64,000 nucleotides of DNA from UBA822 sp965249775 (GTDB lineage Bacteria; Gemmatimonadota; Gemmatimonadetes; Longimicrobiales; Gaopeijiaceae), in NCBI GenBank assembly GCA_965249775.1, contig OZ252253.1:1612001-1676000 (forward strand), in the 5' to 3' direction. The notes under the pieces are model-generated. The model was not told the DNA's origin, did not search any database, and saw nothing but the letters and a program-made list of their open reading frames with translations. Shown here one piece after another: positions 48,900 to 57,175 of the stretch (position 1 is its first letter; every line of letters begins with the position of its first letter). The translations under genes were made by a program, and so were the position numbers.

Positions 48900-50020
48900 G
48901 CCGTACCCTCCCTCTCCGGCCCTGTCATAGCCATGAACTCCTCCTCGAAGCGCCGGGCCTTCAGCTCCGGGTGATCCCTGGCGGCAGCCACCGCCTTCGA
49001 GAACTTCCGGTCCAGGTCGGACAGGTCCCACGGCTGGTTCTTCGGAGGGCAGTGCGGGAAGAGCTGCCCGATGCCGACGAACGCAACCATGACCTGCTCC
49101 CGGGTGTGGCCGTCGGCAATCCGGCGGGCAAACGGCTTCTGCTTCCTCCGATCCGCCGCCGGGACCTCGATCGGCTGCGCCGAGGCCCAGGCTTCGAGCA
49201 CCTGGCTGGCACTCATCCGCTGGCCCGGGTGCGGTGGATCGAGGCCGCCAACGCTGCCGGGCGGATCGCTCCCGCTGGGCAGACCACCCCCGGCAGAGGA
49301 ATCCTCGCGCGCGGGCGCGCGTTTCGGTTCTCGCTCTTCGGTATTCGGTATTCGGTATTCAGTACTCGGTACTTCGAAGGGGGTACCCGGAGCTTGATCT
49401 ACCCCTTCGAAGGGGGTACCCGGAGCTTGATCTACCCCTTCGAAGGGGGTACCCGGAGCTTGATGCACCCCTTCAGAGGGCCTTCGTAGGGCCTTGCTAG
49501 GGCCTTCGGTGGGCCTTCCATGGGCCTTTGAAGGGGGTGCGTCCAACCAGTGCAACAGGTCGACCGGAGCTGGGTCCAGGGGTTTTGGGCTGTTCTTGGC
49601 GGTGACGGATTCCCCAGCCTCGAACCACTGCCGGTAGTGCCGGACGAACTCGCCGACAATTTCGAGCCGTGGAAGTCCCTGGAGGTGTCGCCAGATCGAT
49701 TTGCGGTGCTTTTCATCGTCCCAGGACATGTGGGGATCGTGTTCGAGCTGTCCGACAATCCAAATGACATTTCCTTCCCTGTCGATCCACCCACGCTCTT
49801 TGAGCGTATCCAACGGCCCGGGCACCGCTTCCAGGGGGATACCGGTCTTGGCAGACAGCTCGACCTCCAACGCGCCTGGGTATCTCACCTCGATTCCCGT
49901 TGGCCCGAACGTCAGCTTGAGGGTTTGAAACAGGTGCCTGGCCCTCTCTGGCAGCTGTTGAAAATCCGGCCCGTCCAGCAACACGACCTTGATCGCCCTA
50001 TACGTCCCCCGATCAGCCAT
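48896..50020 (-). CDS. Replication initiator-like protein containing origin repeats
   Basis: A 374-residue protein from the ATG at 50020. Residues 1-110 form a winged helix like those of phage initiators (RARHLFQTLKLTFGPTGIEV, LKERGWIDREGNVIWIVGQL, then DPHMSWDDEKHRKSIWRHLQ). The middle (residues about 160-230) is encoded by 11-, 33- and 7-bp DNA repeats and is low-complexity. The C-terminus (LEAWASAQPIEVPAADRRKQ, then AFVGIGQLFPHCPPKN) may recruit the helicase loader encoded next. By analogy with lambda O, the gene carries its own origin. Confidence 0.7.
   Translation of the reverse strand: MADRGTYRAIKVVLLDGPDFQQLPERARHLFQTLKLTFGPTGIEVRYPGALEVELSAKTGIPLEAVPGPLDTLKERGWIDREGNVIWIVGQLEHDPHMSWDDEKHRKSIWRHLQGLPRLEIVGEFVRHYRQWFEAGESVTAKNSPKPLDPAPVDLLHWLDAPPSKAHGRPTEGPSKALRRPSEGVHQAPGTPFEGVDQAPGTPFEGVDQAPGTPFEVPSTEYRIPNTEEREPKRAPAREDSSAGGGLPSGSDPPGSVGGLDPPHPGQRMSASQVLEAWASAQPIEVPAADRRKQKPFARRIADGHTREQVMVAFVGIGQLFPHCPPKNQPWDLSDLDRKFSKAVAAARDHPELKARRFEEEFMAMTGPEREGTA
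49341..49532. repeat. Candidate phage replication origin: 7-, 33- and 11-bp iterons
   Basis: Three consecutive tandem arrays: five 7-mers GTATTCG and variants (49341, 49348, 49355, 49362, 49369); three 33-mers beginning TTCGAAGGGGGTACCCGGAG (49373, 49406, 49439), each with the palindromes TTCGAA and GGGTACCC; and five 11-mers GGGCCTTnnnn (49478, 49489, 49500, 49511, 49522). The 7- and 11-bp periods do not keep the codon frame, so selection is on DNA. The location inside the initiator gene is as in lambda ori. Confidence 0.7.
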
Positions 50021-50085
50021 TCCTTCGCTCTCCTTCCACCTTGAATTCGTCTCTACCTGGGAACACGGCGCCGCCGGAGGGGCCC

Positions 50086-50286
50086 CTACGGCTCCTGCCA
50101 CTCGCCACTCTCCAGCAGCTCCAGCGCCCGCCTGGCGATCGCCTCGAAATGCCTGGTACGGTGCCCGAGATCCCGCATCGCTTCTAGCCGCTCCATCAAC
50201 TCGCCATACGTCCCGTGCGGACAGCCCGTCAGCAGCTGCCGCGCTATACGCTCTAGCTCGCGTGGCACCAGAGGCTGATGCCTCAT
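50086..50286 (-). CDS. Small helical phage protein
   Basis: A 66-residue protein, MRHQPLVPRELERIARQLLT then GTYGELMERLEAMRDLGHRT. Helical and basic, it directly abuts the previous stop (TGAATG). A replication-region accessory of unknown function. Confidence 0.5.
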   Translation of the reverse strand: MRHQPLVPRELERIARQLLTGCPHGTYGELMERLEAMRDLGHRTRHFEAIARRALELLESGEWQEP

Positions 50287-50796
50287 TCACTCGCTCCCCT
50301 TCGGCAGCAACCGTAGCGCACCGCTTCCGGGTTGCAGCGACATCCGACGCGCTACCAGCTCGGCCATCGTGACCACCTCGTCGGATTCATCGTCCCACAC
50401 TTCCACGTTCGCCATGAACGCGCCCGCGAGATCGAACAGCCCCGTCTCTACGGCGAGCAGCGACTGCTCCACGAAGTCCCGCAGCTGACGCCACGCGATC
50501 CAGTAGGCCAGCTCTTCCTCAATCCAGGCCCGGTATTGCTCTTCGGTTCTTCTCATCCGGGAGGAGTAGGGCTTCTTCTGTCGTATGATCTCGGCCACTC
50601 TCTCCACTCGCGCTTCCAGGCGGACGGGGACCTGTCCTTGCGGTGTCTGGATCGTAAAGCGGACACCCCGCAGGCCGTGATCTCCCCATATCATCTCGAA
50701 GCGGGTCCCTCCATACGCTCTGACGAGCTGCATGATCTCCGCCGCGCTCTGCTCGGGCTCGACCGTCGTGGATTCGTACTTGATCGCCTGGCTCAT
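50287..50796 (-). CDS. Hypothetical phage protein in replication region
   Basis: A 169-residue protein. AEIMQLVRAYGGTRFEMIWG and LRGVRFTIQTPQGQVPVRLE make a beta-strand block, followed by helices (TEEQYRAWIEEELAYWIAWR) and a basic tail. Similar small proteins are frequent in phage early regions. No biochemical role is apparent. ATGA overlap with the preceding frame. Confidence 0.55.
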   Translation of the reverse strand: MSQAIKYESTTVEPEQSAAEIMQLVRAYGGTRFEMIWGDHGLRGVRFTIQTPQGQVPVRLEARVERVAEIIRQKKPYSSRMRRTEEQYRAWIEEELAYWIAWRQLRDFVEQSLLAVETGLFDLAGAFMANVEVWDDESDEVVTMAELVARRMSLQPGSGALRLLPKGSE

Positions 50797-50960
50797 GAGG
50801 ACACCGCCACGTCGGCCAGGAGCGGGGCGTCGCCGTGGATGCGGTGCTCGGCCAAGATCCGGTCTATGAGCTCGCGGAAGCGGTCCGAAGCGGACCTGCG
50901 CGAAAATGGGGCGTTGTGAAAACCGTTGACAAAGGTACCGACCTTCGGGACCGCTTCGGG
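50793..50960 (-). CDS. First right-arm phage gene, start unclear
   Basis: The frame ends VNGFHNAPFSRRSASDRFRE and LIDRILAEHRIHGDAPLLAD with ATGA coupling to the next gene, and codon usage looks real up to about 50950. No good start codon with a ribosome site is seen; the open frame runs back across the att site into the host gene. A TTGACA on the opposite strand at 50926 is not a clear promoter. Annotated as partial. Confidence 0.35.
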   Translation of the reverse strand, partial: PEAVPKVGTFVNGFHNAPFSRRSASDRFRELIDRILAEHRIHGDAPLLADVAVSS

Positions 50961-51051
50961 CCTGTAACGACGCGATCCGCTACCCTCGCTACCGTGCGTA
51001 TTAGGCGTATCTGTACGGTTTAACGGCTTCTGTGAGGTTTCTGGGGAGGAA

Positions 51052-51058
51052 CCCGGTG
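51052..51058. other. attR core CCCGGTG
   Basis: The prophage end GGGGAGGAA is followed by CCCGGTG and then TTGTTGAACACTGCC, which continues the host 525-bp repeat without gap. It pairs with attL at 6474-6480. Confidence 0.85.
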
Positions 51059-52290
51059 TTGTTGAACACTGCCCCGTTGCCGGCGAAGAATATGGGGGGG
51101 TCCCAGATCGCGGTTCCCGAATTGTCGATGGTCCGTCCATCGAGGACCACAGAGCCGGGGCCACTCATCAACATCCCGCCGTCGGCGATCGTCTTGCCTG
51201 TGCCGCTCATCGTGCCGCCCGACCAGGTCAAGAGACCTTCGACTGTCAGATTGCCGGCTCCCGTTAATGTCCCCCCGGTGATCGATACCGTACCTGGCAC
51301 GGTCATGTCGACTCCGGCCTCCAGCGAGAACGTCCCGCCGCTAAACTCCAGGCCGGCGCTAGCCAAGACGTCCAACGGCGAATCCGTAGTGCCCCCGTTA
51401 GCAAACCGCAGGGTGCCGCTCTGCACCTCCACCGTGCCACCGCCGGTGTTGTTGACGGACAACCAAAGCGTCGCTGTGCCCGCACCGCCCGACTTGCGCA
51501 GCGTCCCGGTGTTGTTCAGCGTCGAGACTGTGGTGATGAAGGCCTGGCCGCCCGCGTCCCCGATGATGTCGATGATCCCGGTGTTGTTGAACACTGCCCC
51601 GTTGCCGGCGAAGAATATGGGGGGGTCCCAGATCGCGGTTCCCGAATTGTCGATGGTCCGTCCATCGAGGACCACAGAGCCGGGGCCACTCATCAACATC
51701 CCGCCGTCGGCGATCGTCTTGCCTGTGCCGCTCATCGTGCCGCCCGACCAGGTCAAGAGACCTTCGACTGTCCGATCGCCGGCTCCCGTTAATGTCCCCC
51801 CGGTGATCGATACCGTACCTGGCACGGTCATGTCGACTCCGGCCTCCAGCGAGAACGTCCCGCCGCTAAACTCCAGGCCGGCGCTAGCCAAGACGTCCAA
51901 CGGCGAATCCGTAGTGCCCCCGTTAGCAAACCGCAGGGTGCCGCTCTGCACCTCCACCGTGCCACCGCCGGTGTTGTTGACGGACAACCAAAGCGTCGCT
52001 GTGCCCGCACCGCCCGACTTGCGCAGCGTCCCGGTGTTGTTCAGCGTCGAGACTGTGGTGATGAAGGCCTGGCCGCCCGCGTCCCCGATGATGTCGATGA
52101 TCCCGGTGTTGTTGAACACTGCCCCGTTGCCGGCGAAGAATATGGGGGGGTCCCAGATCGCGGTTCCCGAATTGTCGATGGTCCGTCCATCGAGGACCAC
52201 AGAGCCGGGGCCACTCATCAACATCCCGCCGTCGGCGATCGTCTTGCCTGTGCCGCTCATCGTGCCGCCCGACCAGGTCAAGAGACCAGC
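51059..52290 (-). repeat. 525-bp tandem repeats, right part
   Basis: Two complete units (51059-51583, 51584-52108) and about 180 bp of a third (52109-52290) are almost identical, with a few differences near 51247 and 51772. Each codes for 175 residues containing GTLTGAGxxTVEGLLTWSGG and TLNNTGTLRKSGGAG blocks. One more full unit lies at 5956-6480, beyond the prophage. Each unit has the attB-like sequence. Confidence 0.9.
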
Positions 52291-52394
52291 CACCGTAAGC
52301 TCCCCGGCGCCAGTAAGCGTCGCACCACTCAAGGTCAGAGTGCTATTCACCGTAGACGCAGCAGAGATTGCGAAGGAGCCACCGGATAGGACCA

Positions 52395-52620
52395 AGGCTT
52401 CCTCGCTGCTCAGGCTGTAGATCGAGGTGGTGCCGGAGGAGTGCGTGACAGTGATGTCTCCGACAACGTCGATAATGACACCGTCTGTAGGGCCCGGGAG
52501 CGCGTCGGTATCCCAATTAAGGGGGTCGTTCCAGTTAAAGTTACCGCCTCCGCCATCCCAATTCACGAACGCGGCGGCGGCAAGCTGGGGTGCGGATTGC
52601 TGAACGGTGAGGACCAGCTC
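52395..52620 (-). other. Linker between Ig domains and beta-helix repeats
   Basis: Within the lipoprotein gene this stretch encodes GPTDGVIIDVVGDITVTHSS and SIYSLSSEEALVLSGGSFAI, a beta-helix cap-like segment that makes the transition from the two Ig domains to the 175-residue repeats. Confidence 0.4.
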
Positions 52621-53455
52621 TGAGGATACGCCGTCGGTCGTCGCCGTTACCTCCGCTGATCCACTCGCCACAGCGGTGGCGAGTCCGGCGTCGCTGACGG
52701 AGAGGACGGTGGTGTCAGAGGATTCCCAGGTGAACGACACCTCGCTGATCGCGTTTCCGTTGGCGTCCTCGGCCTCGGCCTCAAGTTGCAGCATCTCTCC
52801 TACAGCGGCGAGTGTCAGCTCGGGGGCGGTTAGCTCGACGCTGGTCGCGGATTGCTGAACGGTGAGGACCAACCCCGAGGATACCCCGTTGGTCGTCGCC
52901 GTCACCCGCGCTGATCCATTGGCCACAGCTGTGGCGAGCCCAGCGTCGCTGACCGAGAGGACGGTGGTGTCAGAGGATTCCCAGGTGAACGACATCCCGC
53001 TGATCGTGTTTTCGCCGCCGTCCTTGGCCTCGGCCTGAAGCTGTACCGTCTCTCCGAGAGCGGCGAGTGTCAGCTTGGGGGCGGTTAGCTCGACACTGGA
53101 AGGGGAGGGCGGACCTGTCGGCGAGTCCTCACCGCACGATGCCATTACGACCGTGGCCAGAACGGCCAGCGGGAGAGCGATCGCCGAAGCCAATCTCTTC
53201 ATTCTTTTCCTCATGCCTATCCGTCCTGTCTTAAAGGGCCCCCTCGCCGCAGCCCACCGTTCCCAGCCCTGGGATGAGAAGGCTCATCAACCAAATGGCA
53301 CCAAGATGGCTCTTCATTGTTGGGCCCCTCTAGTACTTGGCATCCTGCCATCTCATTGTCAGTAGAATGCGGGTCGCGTACGTTTTCGCGGATCGAAGGT
53401 TAGCAACCGCTGCGCTTAATGGTGGATTAAGCCTCGACTCGGAGCTTCATATCCG

Positions 53456-56032
53456 ATGATCGAACTGCGCGCTCTAGGAGGTCTGCGACTCCGCGATTCG
53501 GCGGACGGCCACGAGATCCTCTCGGTTCTCGCCCGGGCCAAGCCCTCTAGCCTCTTGGTCTACCTGGCGCTCTCGCCACCGAACGTCGTCCACGGCCGCG
53601 ACAAACTCTTTGAGCTTCTCTGGCCGGATTCGAGTACCAAGAGGGCACGGAATTCCCTGAATCATGCGCTTCACGTGCTGCGGAGCGGTCTCGGGCCAGG
53701 TGTGATCGAGACCACTGAGGGTGGCGAGCTTTTCCTCGAAGCCGGCGCCGTTTGGTGCGACGTGGCGGGGTTCGACGAAGCCTTGGCCGCCGGCCATCCG
53801 AGGGAAGCACTCGAGCTTTATGGTGGTCACCTGTGGGATGGCTCCGACCTCAATGGCAGCCCGATCTTCGACCGCTGGCTCGACGGAGAGCGACAGCGCC
53901 TGCGCCTGCAAGCCGTGGCGGCCGCGGTGACGCTGGCTCAAGAGCTTAAACGGGACGGCAGCTTCGTGGATGCCGCCCAATGGCTTCGACAGGCCAGGGA
54001 TTGGGCTCCTTACGACGAATCAGTCGTTCGGCCTTTGCTGAAGCTGCTACACGGTCTGGGCGAGCGCGACGCGGCAGTCAGGGAGTACGACGCCTACAAG
54101 GAACGGCTGGCCGAGGTGGAGCTGACACCTTCAACCGAGATGTCCGATCTCATCGAGAAGATCCGGTCCTCGACGGGAGAACCCCCGGCAGTGGGACCCG
54201 AGCCGGCAGTCCTAGCCGTGATAGAAGCAGAACCTACGGGTGTTACCAGCCCGACCGAGGCGCATAAGGGTGGTTCCAGGGCGCTCGCAAGCGTCACGAC
54301 CCAACGACGCGCCTCCTGGCGCACTCGTGGTCGTGCGGCAGCTGCGATCGTGGTGCTGGGGGCGATCGCGACGGCCGGTGCAACCGTCATGAGGAATGGC
54401 CGAGGCGACGAGCCCCCGCTCGATCCCACGCGCCTGCTCGTCGACCTCTTCCAAAACGAGACGGGTGACCCTACCCTCGACCCTCTCGGCCGGATGGCCA
54501 CAGACCGGGTGACTGCGGGCCTCACCTACACCGGCTTTGTAGACGTGGTGAGCCTGGGTACGCAACTGCTGTCGCTCGAGCCCGTCGTCGCAGACGCTGG
54601 TTCGACGGAACGGTCCGGCCGCTTGCGGGCTCTCGCTCGCGCCAACGGGACTGGGACGGTGGTATCGGGCACCTACTACATGCAGAGCGACAGCGTGCAT
54701 TTCCTCGCCCGCGTCACGAACGCGGCCACGGGTGAGGAGCTGACGACCATCGAGCCGATCCGTGGGTCGGTCGATGAACCCCTTGCCGCAATCGAGCGCC
54801 TACGCGACCGGGTGATGACCACGCTGGCCACACTCACCGATCCCCAGCTTGCCAGGTGGATGCGCAATGCCAGCCAGCCGCCGACGTTCGAAGCGTATAC
54901 AGAGTTTGCTAAGGGAGTCGAGCTGCATACGCATCGCAAACCCAGGGAGGCGCTTCCGCATTTCCTCGCCGCGGAAGCCCTGGACGCCGACTTTACGATG
55001 GCCTCGCTTTGGGCCGCTTTCTCGTACGAAAACTCGGGTCGGTGGCGGCAGAGAGATTCCATCGGCCGGGCGCTGAACGAGCGGCGCGGCCAACTGGCCC
55101 CACTGGACCGCCTGCTGTTGGACTATCAGTTGGCCTATCGGGTCGCAGACTACCACGGCGCTCTGGACGCCATGCGTCGGTTCGTCGAGATCGCCCCGGG
55201 GTCTGAGTTCCTCTATAAGGCCGGACAGGCTGCCGTCGATGCCGGCCGCCCCGCCGAGGCAATCGAGTTCATGACGCAGGTCGATCCCGAAAGCGGATGG
55301 TTGCGCGGGTGGTGGCCGTATTGGGACGTTCTCGCCGCGGCCTATCACGCGATTGGTGAGCATCAGGAAGAGCTCGTGGTGGTCCGTCGCGGTCGCCGAC
55401 AGTTTCCCAACAACTTGCGGCGGACGGAGATCGTAGCCCTCGCAGCGTTAGGGCGGACTGACGAAGTCCAGGCAATGCTCGAGAACCACGAGAAGATCGG
55501 CCTGCACCTGGATGGTGGCGTCGAGCTCATCATGCATGGTCACACCGAAGCCGCGTCCCAAGTGTTGGAGCGTGGCATAACTCGGGAGCAAGCTTGGCAG
55601 TCCTCGCCACGACCGGAGACCACCGGCCAGATGAGCGCAGGCACTTCGAAGTTCGCCGATATGTTCCTGCTTAGCGGCCGAATCGACGAGGCCCGCGATG
55701 TGCTGGAACGGGCCGTTGAGGAGCGGTGGGGTGATAGGCGCGTCCCGTCTGACTATCTCGGAACGCTCGGAGTGATCGCAGGCATCGAGGGCGATCGAGA
55801 AAGGGCGTTGGAGATCGACGCGTATTTCAGACCCGCAGCGCTGCGGTGGCACGCCCGGATCGCGGCATCGCTGGGCGAGATGGACAGGGCGAGCGCGCTC
55901 CATCGAGACTACGCCGGCGAGAACTCAGGTGACGTTCATTCGCAATGGCCACTTGCTTTCGAAGTTCTGGGGGATTATGCGGCCTTTCAAGAGTTGATGA
56001 GGCCGAAGGGTAGTGGCCCCCTCCCCAACTGA
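53456..56032 (+). CDS. Membrane-anchored SARP-like (BTAD) regulator with TPR region
   Basis: An 858-residue protein. Residues 1-100 form an OmpR-like winged helix (SLLVYLALSPPNVVHGRDKL, FELLWPDSSTKRARNSLNHA), and 110-245 the BTAD domain (WDGSDLNGSPIFDRWLDGER). A membrane helix follows at about 291-312 (AAAAIVVLGAIATAGATVMR). The periplasmic part has a FlgO-like NETGDPTLDPLGRMATDRVT segment and TPR-like repeats. It probably senses an external or envelope signal and controls genes nearby. The truncated paralog is at 193-1395. The divergent 241-bp interval before it separates it from the lipoprotein gene. Confidence 0.85.
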   Translation: MIELRALGGLRLRDSADGHEILSVLARAKPSSLLVYLALSPPNVVHGRDKLFELLWPDSSTKRARNSLNHALHVLRSGLGPGVIETTEGGELFLEAGAVWCDVAGFDEALAAGHPREALELYGGHLWDGSDLNGSPIFDRWLDGERQRLRLQAVAAAVTLAQELKRDGSFVDAAQWLRQARDWAPYDESVVRPLLKLLHGLGERDAAVREYDAYKERLAEVELTPSTEMSDLIEKIRSSTGEPPAVGPEPAVLAVIEAEPTGVTSPTEAHKGGSRALASVTTQRRASWRTRGRAAAAIVVLGAIATAGATVMRNGRGDEPPLDPTRLLVDLFQNETGDPTLDPLGRMATDRVTAGLTYTGFVDVVSLGTQLLSLEPVVADAGSTERSGRLRALARANGTGTVVSGTYYMQSDSVHFLARVTNAATGEELTTIEPIRGSVDEPLAAIERLRDRVMTTLATLTDPQLARWMRNASQPPTFEAYTEFAKGVELHTHRKPREALPHFLAAEALDADFTMASLWAAFSYENSGRWRQRDSIGRALNERRGQLAPLDRLLLDYQLAYRVADYHGALDAMRRFVEIAPGSEFLYKAGQAAVDAGRPAEAIEFMTQVDPESGWLRGWWPYWDVLAAAYHAIGEHQEELVVVRRGRRQFPNNLRRTEIVALAALGRTDEVQAMLENHEKIGLHLDGGVELIMHGHTEAASQVLERGITREQAWQSSPRPETTGQMSAGTSKFADMFLLSGRIDEARDVLERAVEERWGDRRVPSDYLGTLGVIAGIEGDRERALEIDAYFRPAALRWHARIAASLGEMDRASALHRDYAGENSGDVHSQWPLAFEVLGDYAAFQELMRPKGSGPLPN

Positions 56033-56039
56033 GCCCCGA

Positions 56040-57080
56040 TTACCGCCGGTTGGGCTCCTCCCCCGCCTCCAACCGCTCCTGATACCGCTCACCACTCAGG
56101 ATGTTGGATAGCGCGTAATTCCCCTCGTGACAGGCATACTCGTAGACACGGTCGTTCAGCGGCCTGTACGGGATCTGGCCTCCCCACGGCTCCGTGTAGG
56201 TCGAAGGGTCGTCGACCATGAACTCGTACAGGATGCCCTCCGCCACCCGTGTAAAACGCTCGGTCACATGCAGATCCTCCGAAGGAGGGATCCCGCGGAA
56301 CGTCTGCAGAGGATAGATATTGGTGGTCTCGACGACGAGCGCATCGCCCTCCCATCGAGCCCAGGAGTCGCCAAACCACGGACGTACGTGAGGCGGAAGA
56401 CTGGGGCCATCCCTGAGGGGGATGATTCGAGCGTCGTGGACCATCTCGGACATGATCACGATGTGGTCCGCGGTCTGGGTGATCGTGTAATTGTTGTTGT
56501 AGGCGGTATTGGGGATCATGGGCGGACCGGCGCTGGACCCGAAGGACACGATGCACCGTTCTCCGAGCGGCCGGACCTCCGGGTGGTCGTACTGCTCGAA
56601 TTGGCTCCTGGCTGCTCTGTACGCCGCCACCCGCTCCTGGCCCTCGGGCGTCAGGTCCGGCCTACGGCCGTTTGCCGGAATCGTAATGAGCGAGCTCCTG
56701 TATTGGCCGTTGACGATGGCGATGTTGATGCCCCGATCCATATAGACGTTGTTGTAGCCCCCCACACTTCCCCCGGCCCTTGGCGCGGGCCGATTGGGGT
56801 CGCTGGGCCGGGCACCCCTCTCGATCCGGGCTAAAGCACCACCCTGGCGCTCCTGGACCTCCTCGAAGGTGAGAATCGGGCTCTCCTGGTCTTCCGGGCG
56901 CTGGAAGGGCGTGATGGTCTCGTTCGTCCAGTTCCCCTGGAAGTCCGGATGACCGTCGGGCGTCCGGGGAACGACCCAATCGGCGCTCGTTTGGTTCTGT
57001 GCTTCGGCGGATGCGACCAGCCCCTCGCCCGCGATCACTAGGCAAAGCGCCACGAGTATGGTGGAATAACGTGCGATCAT
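56040..57080 (-). CDS. Secreted protein of unknown function, paralog 3
   Basis: A 346-residue paralog of the genes at 2705 and 3857. The ATG at 57080 has GGAGG upstream and gives the same MIARYST signal peptide. Variation is larger than between the other two (PLQTFRGIPPSEDLHVTERF, YNNNYTITQTADHI). The stop is seven bases from the convergent stop of the SARP-like regulator. So a regulator plus secreted protein unit occurs on both sides of the split lipoprotein gene. Confidence 0.85.
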   Translation of the reverse strand: MIARYSTILVALCLVIAGEGLVASAEAQNQTSADWVVPRTPDGHPDFQGNWTNETITPFQRPEDQESPILTFEEVQERQGGALARIERGARPSDPNRPAPRAGGSVGGYNNVYMDRGINIAIVNGQYRSSLITIPANGRRPDLTPEGQERVAAYRAARSQFEQYDHPEVRPLGERCIVSFGSSAGPPMIPNTAYNNNYTITQTADHIVIMSEMVHDARIIPLRDGPSLPPHVRPWFGDSWARWEGDALVVETTNIYPLQTFRGIPPSEDLHVTERFTRVAEGILYEFMVDDPSTYTEPWGGQIPYRPLNDRVYEYACHEGNYALSNILSGERYQERLEAGEEPNRR

Positions 57081-57175
57081 CTTACCCTCCTGTGAGCACC
57101 TTCGATCGGATTGGATCAGCCAACCCATGATTTCACCCTCTGCACTTTCACGCGCTGCCCGTTTGGGCTAAAGAG

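Larger units (their letters stand above)
6474..51051. mobile_element. Lambdoid siphovirus prophage, about 44.6 kb, probably defective
   Basis: The element starts with integrase and excisionase genes and continues with recombination genes, cro/cI regulation, cargo, lysis, tail, head, packaging and replication genes. It ends at a 7-bp direct repeat. The head module follows lambda order: small terminase, GpA-type terminase, gpW-like, portal gpB, S49 protease with nested scaffold, gpD, gpE, gpFII-like. The tail is a long non-contractile type (chaperone frameshift, 1,135-residue tape measure). Defects include the IS630-split integrase, a fused tail terminator/tube gene and a collapsed dcm. Lysogeny is probably stable and excision unlikely without help from another integrase. 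Confidence 0.92.
51059..53214 (-). pseudogene. Repeat-rich surface lipoprotein, 5' part (split by prophage)
   Basis: The start MRKRMKRLASAIALPLAVLA is followed by a lipobox ending VVMASC, so the product is a lipoprotein. Two BIG2-like Ig domains follow (residues about 38-115 and 123-200, each with TWESSDTTVLSVSDAGLATA). Then come a linker with WDGGGGNFNWNDPLNWDTDA, typical before autotransporter-type beta-helices, and the 175-residue repeats. At the att site the frame passes into prophage DNA and stops after 13 codons (FLPRNLTEAVKPYRYA). The C-terminal part lies at 5031-6480. A truncated, lipid-anchored product is still possible. Confidence 0.9.

Noticed and set aside
49373..49471. CRISPR-like appearance of three 33-bp repeats
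   Set aside because: Units are directly contiguous with no variable spacers and lie inside a coding gene beside other short-period arrays; an origin is a better explanation.
50926..50931. TTGACA promoter element at the right end of the prophage
   Set aside because: No -10 element at a suitable spacing and the host's promoter consensus is unknown.
51032..52420. Long plus-strand frame of 462 codons rich in proline, valine and serine
   Set aside because: It is antisense to the repeat lipoprotein and exists because the 525-bp repeats are open in this frame too. The same happens at 5785-6648.
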